Positions 11,701 to 21,000 of a stretch of 64,000 nt of DNA are shown here, one piece after another. The position numbers and the translations under genes are program-made. The notes beneath the pieces are model-generated. The model searched no databases and was not told where the DNA came from. It saw nothing but the letters and a program-made list of their open reading frames with translations. The stretch spans positions 1 through 64,000 of the forward strand of contig JAODUP010001127.1 in NCBI GenBank assembly GCA_025642065.1, given 5' to 3'. Numbering within the stretch: position 1 is the first letter of the stretch; each line of letters opens with the position of its first letter. The DNA is from Paralvinella palmiformis. Its lineage: Eukaryota; Annelida; Polychaeta; Terebellida; Alvinellidae.

Positions 11701-14518
11701 GAAAAATCCATTGCTCTACTTGATAAATATGGTAATTAACATCCTCTTAGTGTCCTTAGATTTAATTGTATTCAAAATACCAATGTTGAATTTCCACTTA
11801 ATTGATGCAAATGTCTGCCAGAAGCTGTGTCAAAAAATATACTGAACTCTTTGTTATAAAGATCCTAAAAATACCTTCTGAAGGGACAGTAGATGAAACC
11901 AATATTGTTGTATTGCATTTAATGCTAATCAAATCATCCACAAATCATATTGTGAACTATTACATGACATTAGATCTAAGGATATGTGTTCAGAACTGCT
12001 TAGCTAGGGTTGTCACATTCTGTGCTACTCCTGATATCACTTCATTCCCATTGGCTCCCTGTTCAATCTCGCATCGTTTTCAAACTCTGTACTATGGCCT
12101 ATCAAACTCTTTCTTCTGGAGAACCTTCGTATCTATTTTCCATGCTTTCTCTTATCGCCCAAACCCAGATCACTCCATTCATCTGGTTTTCACTTGATGT
12201 CTGTTCCCAGGGTTAAAACTGATGCTGACACTCGTCACTTTTCAGTTGCTGTCCCTACCAGACACAGGCTCACTTCCATTTTATCAATTCCAATTCCAGC
12301 TAATTCCATTTGGTCAATTCCAAATCAAATTTATTAATTCAAATTTAATTCAAATTCCATTTTTTACCTACTACATTTTACCATGATGATGATGATCATC
12401 ATCATCATGATTATTGGTCTTTTATGGACACTTTTGTGCACATGGTAGGCTGAATGGGCCGAGCGACCTATGAAGGTAATGAAATGAAGTCAAAGATGAA
12501 ACAAACTTCAGATATGCCCACGCCGAGATTCAAACATGGGTTGTAGTGATCTGTGATCCAACACACTACCGCTAGACCATGGAGGTGCCCCTTGAGTAGG
12601 TACTCTGAGTGCCTACTTGGAATACCTACTCCAAATAGTTTATATTCCAATAGCATTGTCATGGAAGAAATATTTTTGAATTAAAAATTAAATGATAAAT
12701 TTATTTTTTGTAGCAACCTTCAATTCCATTTTGTTTTTAAATAAGCAATTCCAATTCCGGAATTGGCCATCAATTCCAAAATTGAATTGACCCCATGTCT
12801 GATCCCTACTCTTTGGAACTAATTTACTCACTCCCTAAACATGTTAAGTATTTAAATAACACAATTTCTTTTTGTAACCATTTAAAAACTCACCATTTCA
12901 GACTTGCTTATCTCTCCTTTTTCGCTTCATCTGATCATTTGTTGATGAATTTTGCATTGTACCTCGACTACGAGATTGCCAGAGCCCTGTACTAGGTGTG
13001 CCACTAAGCTCGATTCTTTTTGAGGCTATTGCCTTTCGTATTGGCCCTATAGAAGTTTGTTGTTATTATTATTGTTATTATATATGTATCTGGGAGTATG
13101 CCATTAAACTCTCCTAAGTCTAAGACGGAGGCTCATCTTTTAGCCTTTACTGGCTTTAGGCTCATCAAAATTATGTATAATTGGTATACCGTAGGTCCCG
13201 GCCATTAAGCCGAGACTTTGTGTCAACATTTTGAACCTTATTTTGAGGGGTTGGCTTAATGGCCGGTGCTATTTCAGTGTCAAGAAATCCAGTCATCGAG
13301 AGAAAAATGTTCAGTGTGCTAGCAGCCGTCTAGACTCTAGTCTAGATCTAGATACATGTGGACATCAATCGTTATTTTGATTTAAACTCGTGCAGTCATG
13401 GAGTGAAAATAGAAGTGAAACAAGTTGATGATAATTATACATGGCTTTATAATAAAAATCAATATTTATATGTAGAATTATCTGATTTTGTAATTATGGA
13501 TAAACGTTGTTTGACTCAGAAGCGCATTTTACGAAGGCAGCGCCGGTAACAAGACAACTCGTACCCAACAGCGTTGTATCTCATTTGTTTGGCGGCACAG
13601 ACATAAGCCTAAAGGTGCCCCCATATACATATTTTGTATGGGTATATTTATATTAATAACGGGATAATTACTGATTAATTAATTTATTTTCAATAGAGAG
13701 TTACAGTTACTAACTGACCTCATATACCGGGAATTTACAATTACATTGTCTTGTTTATTGCCGCATTAGCGACGAAAACATACATCAAAGGCTCAGTCTG
13801 TAGTAATTGACAATATGTTTAATTACTTCTAAGTCATTGACTTCATATACGGTTCATTGAATGTTTAATCACGCCGTTAATTTAAGTTTGAGGTCCTTCG
13901 TATGCGCTAACAGTTTGTGTAAACGATGGTTATAATTTGCCTTGATCTATTTGCAGTATACAAAACACATGACATTGGTATAAATAATGAATTATGAAAA
14001 CAAAATTATTTTCTGTGTTCAAAACGTCACTTGGACTGGAAATACTACAGGGAGAAGTTCAGATTTTTAGGTCGGCTTATTGGACGGTAACACCATAAAT
14101 TATGATATTTTAGGCCTAAAAACCGTCCTCGGTTTAATGGCCGGGACCTACGGTAACTGTATCATTTACTTAGTTGTGTAGCATCTTATCATTTCATCAC
14201 GTCTTGTAGGTGTCACCAAATGAGATTGAGGCTGTCTTGTTAACTCATCCAGCTGTTGCTGATGCAGCTGTGATTGGAATAGATGATGAAGTAGCTGGAC
14301 AGCTGCCAAGAGCATACGTAGTGCCTAAGTCCAACCATACCCCTTCTGCTTCTGATATCATGCAGTATGTTGCACGTGAGTATAATATAAATTATTATTG
14401 AAGGTATTTCTTTAGATTTTGCACCACATTGTAATGGAAATGGTTTAACAAGTTTTAAGAAAATAGTTTACCCAAAACAAATTCATTTATGTGTGACACA
14501 ATTACTTTTTATGGTAAT

Positions 14519-14556
<38 letters not shown>

Positions 14557-15233
14557 ATGGGGGTAGCCTTAAAGTTTTATTGAGATATCTACATCTATAA
14601 TACTCTTATGGCTGGTATGAAAATAAATAATAGTTATCGTTCAAATCTCTTATAGGATTTTAACAGACATATTATTTGGGGTATTATTATATTACATATT
14701 ATTTGTACAGCACCTTTGAATGGCTCCTGCTAGTAAGGGTGCATTATTAAATATACAGTATTATTGTTATTATATGATTCATAGTCAACAAAACTGCACT
14801 TAGTTTAATGCTAGAAGTTCCCACTCGGAAAGAAATTAAAACTGATATCACAGCATCTTCAAAGCAATAAAATGTCACATGAAAAATAGACAAAAAATTT
14901 ATATACTGATTAATGTAAAGAAAGCTAGCTACAAACTTTATTTTATGTGCACAGTATTAAATGTTAGTGATGTAAATGTTACTTCGAGAATAATGTACCT
15001 AAATTATTAGGTTAGACATTGGTTACTGCTTAATATTGAACCATTCATTATTCTCACCTCTTTATCAGGATTGATTGAACCACTCTTTTATTTGTGTAGG
15101 GGAATTGATGGAATATAAAAAGCTGCGTGGCGGCGTAGAATTCATAAATCAGATACCCAGAAGTCCAAGCGGAAAAGTCCTTCGTCAGGTGCTTCATCAG
15201 CTCGTCAAACTTAATCCCACATCCAGGCTGTAG
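5728..15233 (+). CDS. Peroxisomal-type acyl-CoA ligase, luciferase/4CL-like
   Basis: Eleven exons join in phase: 5728-5826, 5981-6188, 7148-7263, 7532-7746, 8579-8765, 9149-9320, 10034-10134, 10841-10985, 11092-11174, 14210-14375, 15100-15233. The product has 541 residues, the usual length of firefly-luciferase and 4-coumarate:CoA-ligase-like enzymes. These ANL enzymes make an acyl-adenylate from ATP and then a CoA thioester. Visible motifs are the P-loop [12 protein letters not shown] (187-198), PFYHVYG, GYGMTE (333-338), the hinge GD...[12 protein letters not shown] with D416 and R431, and the C-terminal catalytic lysine K523 in PRSPSGK. The last residues are Ser-Arg-Leu, a PTS1 peroxisome signal. 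The start is chosen because TAA sits directly upstream in frame. Nothing shows the carboxylate substrate; light production should not be assumed. Introns carry several transposons. Confidence 0.95.
7831..8121 (+). mobile_element. MITE copy with 8-bp target duplication
   Basis: Lies in intron 4 of the acyl-CoA ligase gene, in the same orientation as the 16797 copy. The body matches over the AATTGGAATTG arms, 'tttaatccacaaattaat', the 'cagaaatatttcttcca' core and the GAGTACCTACT repeats. The right end is 'attgaccctatgtctg'; the left end lacks the outer CAGACATGGGGT. The 8-mer TTTACAAT flanks it on both sides (7823-7830 and 8122-8129), which fits the 8-bp duplication made by hAT transposases. 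Confidence 0.7.
8978..9098. repeat. TG and TA microsatellites
   Basis: A TG-rich run (8978-9000) and imperfect TA arrays (9049-9098) in intron 5, about 50 bases upstream of exon 6 of the acyl-CoA ligase gene. Confidence 0.85.
12259..12802 (-). mobile_element. MITE copy inserted in LINE, carrying a SINE
   Basis: Starts CAGACACAGGCTCACTTCC and ends GACCCCATGTCTGA, the family's terminal inverted repeats. TCCCTAC lies on both sides (12252-12258 and 12803-12809) as a target duplication, and removing the element brings LINE codons ...VPT and LWN together. The SINE at 12385-12591 splits it inside the 'tacctactacattttaccatg' segment. Without the SINE the element is about 340 bp. Confidence 0.8.
12385..12591 (-). 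mobile_element. tRNA-derived SINE, near full length
   Basis: On the minus strand the head reads GGGGCACCTCCATGGTCTAG then CGGTAGTG, with an A-box-like TGGTCTAGCGG and a B-box-like GTTTGAATCTC about 50 bases later. These are internal RNA polymerase III promoter elements derived from a tRNA. A family-specific body follows (a TTTCATCTTTGACTTCATT-like segment, then GCCCATTCAGCCTACC) and the tail is a TGATGATG/ATCATC repeat. It is inserted in the MITE. Confidence 0.85.
13189..14153. mobile_element. TA-flanked inverted-repeat DNA transposon (965 bp)
   Basis: The left end CCGTAGGTCCCGGCCATTAA is matched exactly by the inverted right end, and similarity continues to about 26 bases with one mismatch. 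TA lies outside both ends (13187-13188 and 14154-14155), the target duplication of Tc1/mariner/pogo transposases. The same CCGGCCATTAAGCC motif recurs inverted at about 13249-13267, so the left end alone can fold into a hairpin, and a related GGTCGGCTTATTGGACGG is near 14070. A 63-codon frame (13358-13549) has no recognisable transposase motif, so the copy is probably non-autonomous. It lies in intron 9 of the acyl-CoA ligase gene. Confidence 0.8.
14526..14554. repeat. (TA)n microsatellite
   Basis: About 14 TA repeats in intron 10 of the acyl-CoA ligase gene. Confidence 0.85.
14690..14775 (+). repeat. LINE 3' tail fragment
   Basis: Contains 'acatattatttgtacagcac', then a TTGAATGGCTCCTGCTAGTAAGGG-like stretch. 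It closely matches the reverse complement of 36903-36975, the 3' tail of the LINE at 36903-38420. It is a 5'-truncated copy in intron 10. Confidence 0.7.
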
Positions 15234-15348
15234 TTATTTGAACAAAGAAGTACTCACAGTGCTAGTATATTGCCATTTACTGGTGAAGCAAATTGGGCAA
15301 GTATGTAGCTATTTAGCCATAAGCTACTGTATCTAAATGTGTACATAG

Positions 15349-15351
<3 letters not shown>

Positions 15352-15385
<34 letters not shown>
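15352..15385. repeat. (TA)n microsatellite in probable 3' UTR
   Basis: About 17 TA repeats between the acyl-CoA ligase stop codon and the first AATAAA. Confidence 0.85.
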
Positions 15386-15389
<4 letters not shown>

Positions 15390-15391
15390 GA

Positions 15392-15397
15392 AATAAA
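15392..15397 (+). terminator. Candidate poly(A) signal, acyl-CoA ligase gene
   Basis: First canonical AATAAA downstream of the stop, about 160 bases away. Others occur near 15918 and 16209, so the true 3' end is not fixed by sequence alone. Confidence 0.5.
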
Positions 15398-15524
15398 GAT
15401 TTATTATTATGAATCATATTGATCTAAACCATTGTTGTGGGTTTAAGTTAAACCTGTATTTATTGTTTAGTGATTAGTTCTTAACATCAGTACAGCAGAA
15501 CGTGGCTGTATTGAAGCATACAAA

Positions 15525-15711
15525 TGTAAAAAAATGTTGCTGTTTTACGACTGCTCTGCACAAGGCGTGCTAAATGGGCCGGGTGACCTCCGAAGATAAT
15601 GAGGTGAAGTGAAAGATGAAAGATCCTTCTGACATAGCCCGGCTAGGGTTTGAACTCGAGTGCTATAGATCTGTGACCAACTGCACTACCAGTTAGGCCA
15701 TGGAGGCACCA
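15525..15711 (-). mobile_element. tRNA-derived SINE with long target duplication
   Basis: Same family as 12385-12591. The minus-strand head reads GGTGCCTCCATGGCCTAACT then GGTAGTG, with an A-box-like segment and a B-box-like GTTCAAACCC. The flanks repeat TGTAYTGAAGCATACMAA (15507-15524 and 15712-15730), a target duplication of about 18 bases typical of LINE-mediated insertion. Confidence 0.85.
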
Positions 15712-16436
15712 TGTACTGAAGCATACCAAACTGGAATATTGTAGACTGGGAGTTCTTATATCTTTCCAAAATCATTCCAATTATTTAGAATGTGGATCAG
15801 TTCGAGAAGACTGGAACTTGCCTGTTTATCTGGATTGATGACTTCAGCTTATGAAACTTTGTATGAAAACATGGAATGAAATTGTTTTTAACGGACTTGT
15901 TACATCTGCTTGTTGATGAATAAACACTACAATATTGTCTGGTAACTGTCTTGGTTGTTGTTTCTCTGTGGATTATGTGGCTACAAGATTAACATATCAG
16001 TAATTGTTTTATTAATAAATAACATAATACTATTGTTATTCCGTACATCAAACGTTAATGGACACTGAATGTTGTCACTTATAATAATGATCATCAATAT
16101 ATTATTTTAATTTTAGATAGCATTGGTTCATGTATCATTTACTTGTCTTATAATATGCCCTTATTTTACTGTTAGACTTTTTTCTCGCGTTATATTTATG
16201 TGGTTATAAAATAAAGATGGTGATCACATTTGATTCGTCTCTTGCTGGTGTTCCATGTTCCAGATTGGAACCGTAAGGTTATCTTGATTTAACATCAGAA
16301 GGATAGCAATGTGTGTATTCTTTGTCATTTCAATAATTTAATACTTAAGTCAGGAAGACATTGTTTAAAGCATCACAATAATACATCATTGTGTATCAAA
16401 GTGTTAAGATCATTTTTACAACCACCGAGTCATGAA

Positions 16437-16560
16437 ATGCCCTCCATGACCTAGCTGGTAGCATATTTAGCCACATATCTATAGCATCTGGGTTCAAACC
16501 CTTGACTGGCTATGCCAGAGAGTGTTTCATATTTCACTGCCTCATTACATTGCAGAAAAG
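16437..16560 (+). mobile_element. tRNA-derived SINE, head part
   Basis: Same family as 15525-15711 but in plus orientation: CCCTCCATGACCTAGCTGGT (A-box-like) and GGGTTCAAACCC (B-box-like), then the TTTCATATTTCACTGCCTCA-like body. It is truncated on the tail side. Confidence 0.75.
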
Positions 16561-16796
16561 AAGCTATTTAAGAACAGCCAAACTATGTATTACAACAAGT
16601 GACTGGTAATAAACAAAGGGATTCTTTGTTAAACTGCACTTATATATAGACAAAGATGGATTCAAACCCGAACCAGGAGGTTTCTAGTGCAATGTTGTAA
16701 TTACTCTGGTATTGGAGCGCCCTTATTTCCATGAAGGATGAAAATATTTGTCTCTACGAGATCTCCACAGTGAAAACATCAGCATGATAACAACAT

Positions 16797-17061
16797 CAGA
16801 CATGGAGTCAATTCCAGAATTGCTTATTTAAAAAAAAAGGAATTGGAATTGATAAATTTGGAATTGAAGTCTGATACAAAAAATTTAATCCACAAATTAA
16901 TATACCGTTTAACTTTTTGATTCAGAAATATTTCTTCCATGATAATCCTACATAGGTACTTGGAGTAGGTACTCAAGAGTACCTACTTGTGGTAAAAAGT
17001 AGGAAGGTAAAAAATGGATTTGGAATTGATAAATTCAATGTGGAATTGACCCCATGTCTGA
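16797..17061 (+). mobile_element. MITE, reference copy of the family
   Basis: The best-preserved copy, about 265 bp. The left end CAGACATGGAGTCAATTCCA and right end TGGAATTGACCCCATGTCTG are near-perfect inverted repeats. The interior has AATTGGAATTG arms, a TTTCTTCCATGATAATCC core and a GAGTAGGTACTCAAGAGTAC palindrome. No coding capacity. The flanks share AACAT. Confidence 0.8.
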
Positions 17062-18055
17062 ACATTTGAAGGAAAGACCACTTCATGGCATCAGTTATGT
17101 TTATTTATATATTAAGTGCCACATAATATCAACATGGATGAAGCCGATAGCGACGAAACGGCCAACATCAGCAGCAGTGACGAGTAGAATACTGGTAAAA
17201 CCTCTATGCATATGATAGCAGCATCAAATAACAGCTTGCTTATAAAACTCCTATCACAGAACTATATACAATACAGATAAGATATGTTTATGATCAGTAG
17301 ATTTACTTTCCAGGTGCCCGCCTGGCTCATCATAGAGCAATACAATAAGATAATTGGAAATATTACACTCACTAACTTAATTATTACACCCGTAAAACTA
17401 TGTATCAAGCGGAAGGCTTGTATTTTTTCTATATCGGCGCCATCCCAGCCTATCCAAATAATAACCGTGGAATTTGTGTCTGGTGGTAAAAACCTTTTTA
17501 TTTTTTATGTATGACTTGGATCCCACGACTGGACCGAGGTTAAATGAACAACATTATATTTGTATACAGTTGGATGCTGCGTATTGTTTGCCGATGAAAA
17601 GGAATTGCACAAAACTTAAGAAAACCTTAAATTGAATTCCTTCCAGGGTTGTAATCGACGGTGTGTCTACGCGAGGGTGAAAGAGAGAAAACGTTTAATG
17701 AAAAATCAACAAATAACATCAAGAATAAAATGATCACAGTCCAAGTGTAAATATTTCTTTAACAATGTAAAAAGGAAGACGTCACAATTCATGATCTTGG
17801 AAATTAATATTAGTGATGAATGTAAACGCTAAAATGAGCAGAACCGACACTACTTTCATTTGAATCACCAGCCCCAACACTAACAACGACTAACAACAAT
17901 GCGTCGCCAAAATGGGATTGTAACCAATAAAATGGTACAGAATTTGGCATGACATCACTTGAACAAGAGGTCCAAATAAATATATGGTCAAAAAGAAACA
18001 AAAGGCTCTACAGCATGGGAGGACCTTTGTCTCCTTCAAAATCAGTAACAGGCTT

Positions 18056-21000
18056 CTACATAACTGGCTGTGGTCGTCTTGTAGCACGTGGTTCAACGGG
18101 ATCATAGTCTGGTAGAATAGGGTTGCTGCTGTGGCTCTGACTCCGATGTGAGACTGTTCTGGCTGGAACTTTCTTAAATCTAAAATGAACACAAAAAAAA
18201 TCGATGTAAAGTACTCCAACCCAAAACACAGAGCTAAGAAAAAAGCCTACACATATTAAAATAAAAACACATAATTAACAATTCATTCTATACGCATCTG
18301 TCTGTTGTGAGTTAAAATAGATTTTTATCATAAAATGTCATCTGAATAATTATTTAGCCGTAGGAATAGTCTTCTCTGTGGAAACTTAAGTGAAATATTT
18401 GAATAAATAATAGATTAACCTCTTCATCAACCAATTACAGCCACTGGTGCATTTCACATTTCTCAGTTGATTTAATTATATCAGATGAACAAAGAAAGAC
18501 ATGCACTTCACACAGAAAACCACAGATATATATATATCATCATCAGGCAGTGGTATCAGAAACAAACAAAGAAGCGCAGTTTGGGAATTCACGTACTTGC
18601 TTAGTTTAAACAACTCTTTCTCTGGCGTTTGATTTCCTTTCACCTGAGACTTTTGCTGTCTCCTGTACAGAATAAGTCGAGAGACAATATCAACATTGTG
18701 AAACAACACAAAAATGTGTTAGAAAATCAAAGCCAGGTTCACAATAGCAGCGCCATCTTCTTTGCACATTACTGAGCCACTATTTGGTGCAAAACTACAT
18801 CAGCCAGCTACACATGCAGTGTGGTGAAACAAAATGCTCTCTGATTGATAGACTAGCTATAGAAAACATTTGTGGTGTGGTGTGTTCTACAAGCTGCCTC
18901 AATCAGAATTATAAATAATAATAAAAACCATACATTACCAGACTTTAAAAAAGAAGAAAGAATTCTGCGTATAAATTATTTGGCTGGTCCTAAAGATGAC
19001 ACAGTTTAAATTAAAATTTTAGGTGTTTGTATTTATCTTGGAAACAAATTAATCTATGGGTTGTCTGCAAGTTAAGTCAACCAATATCTTGAACATACCC
19101 ATGGATTTCTCGTTTGGTGGTTACACCAGCAGGTGGCAAGTTCCTAACAGGACTTGTTGCCATTTTCTCTTGGTATTCTGTCTGATTCTAAAATAAATAC
19201 AGGTAGATGTTACAAAGATCGCTTAGTGTACAAAGATGTATTCTGCAGGGTGTTGCATGTTTTTTGCATGTAATAGGTCAAACAGATCAAACAGCCTTCA
19301 AAAGTAATATGGTGAAGTGAAAGGTGAAACACTATTGAGATATTGCTAGGATAGGATTTACAGCCTGCTGCTAGAGTTTTCTGGTAAACTCCACGACAGG
19401 TTAGACCACTCCTGGAGACACCTCATATTATTTCGTGAAATTCATAGTAAGGGCACATTATTATTTTGTAATATGATGTAATTTAGGATGCATACTTTTG
19501 TGACAGATATAAATAATTTACATTTGAATGGATATTTAAAAAATCTGTTCCATCACTGACTATTATGGCATACCTTCTCAGCGTGGATACGATTCTGTGC
19601 GTCAAATTTCTGTTGCACCTTTTTTTGTTTGTTAGTCCACTCTTGACGCTGTACTTCCCAGTCCTCCATATAGCCATGAGCTAACAGCTTGCCCATGACA
19701 ACATTATCTGGCTGTTCTTTGGGCCTGAAATGTTAAAACAGTGACAAGAATTGAGGTGTTGGTAGAGCAACGAACTCTGTTCTAAATGACCACATGTGAC
19801 TTATTTTACAATGCTATCATCAGTAACTTGTGATGGTGATAACCGGGAGAATGATAAAAATAAAACACCTTTCAGACTGACAGTTGAACACACATGTTAG
19901 AGGTTTATGACCAACTGACTGCACCATCATTTGGCACCTACTCTTGTTTAAAGGTTGCCTATGATAGGTTTAACCATCTAATAACAAAGTTTACACTTTA
20001 ATTCCATCACTTCATAATTGAGCGAGTCAGTGCTTTATTTATTCTCCATTTAGGATATATATATATATATATATGGCCAAGAAGCAATTCCCTAGAGGAA
20101 CATCCTACTAATACATAAATTTTAACCCTGACTTGGATCTTTGAAGGACAGTACTCAAGTCACCCTGCTGTTGGGGTGTGCATCAGTGATAAGTTAGGAT
20201 TTTTCTGTTATGCACATTGGTAAATCACTGTGCTGCACATGTCCAGGTTTTTGGATGGAATCTCAGTATAATATGTGGCTTTGTCATTCTTCAGTAACTG
20301 GACTATGAGTTTGCCCAACCCCTGTACTTGGTGCGCCACAGAGCTCGGTTCTTTTTTTTGAGGATATTGGTGCAATATAAGTTTTGTAATTATTATTATA
20401 AGTAATTAGTGTGATTATTTGCATGTTACGCAGTAGCCTCTCATTCATATCTTCCCAGGTGTGACCAGCCTGGAGGCTAACAAAGCATTCATCCCTCCAC
20501 ACAATTAGTTGGTCAGATATCAGAGTTATACAATTAAACAAATTGTGAAAGTTTACTTTGTGGACAACCTGTGGCAAGCATCTGTACTTGGCTAAGTCAA
20601 TAAATGAAAGAAAGATTTGTGTACTTTCTTCATCTGTTTCTTATAAATATGACTGATATGCAGTATTGCAATAATACAATCAAGTTCACGCGTGTCATTT
20701 ATATGGGTTATCAATAAACTTACATCGAATTATATCTAATCTTGCCACTCTCCAGCTCAGCTTGGGGAATAATTGGTTCCCTCCTCATGATTGGTGCATG
20801 CTTCACTGATTTGTTCTGGTACTTTTCATTCCTCACACCATATCCTGATGGCTTGATTTCTGGCAGTTTCACCGTCTTGTCTGTTGGGTTCATAGATTCA
20901 CGAGAGAAAGCAGTCTTCTGCAAGTACACATAATAAAACGAATATCAATATATATATATATTCAGCTTCCAAAAGGGATCCAGTGTATGGATCGTTGGAT

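Larger units (their letters stand above)
11985..13082 (+). mobile_element. CR1/L2-type LINE 3' fragment, interrupted
   Basis: Plus-strand fragments match the C-terminal end of a non-LTR polymerase: LARVVT near 12000, then a segment with [14 protein letters not shown] sequence (about 12050-12100), then HFSVAVPT ending at 12258. The expected continuation LWN resumes at 12810, after the MITE insertion. The 3' tail ends in TTATTATTATTG-like repeats at about 13060-13082. Stop codons and frameshifts show it is dead. It lies in intron 9 of the acyl-CoA ligase gene. A shorter relative of the tail is at 20275-20405. Confidence 0.75.
15731..18055. other. Intergenic between convergent genes
   Basis: Separates the 3' ends of the acyl-CoA ligase gene (+) and the C7orf57-like gene (-). 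It holds a SINE (16437-16560), a MITE (16797-17061) and an 18-codon acidic frame at 17134-17187. A minus-strand AATAAA near 17498 could end the C7orf57-like transcript. Confidence 0.5.

Noticed and set aside
12468..12662. 64-codon minus-strand frame similar to one at 63363-63548
   Set aside because: Both are chance translations of the same SINE.
17890..18219. 109-codon minus-strand frame
   Set aside because: It overlaps the last exon of the C7orf57-like gene in another frame and reads through the intron.
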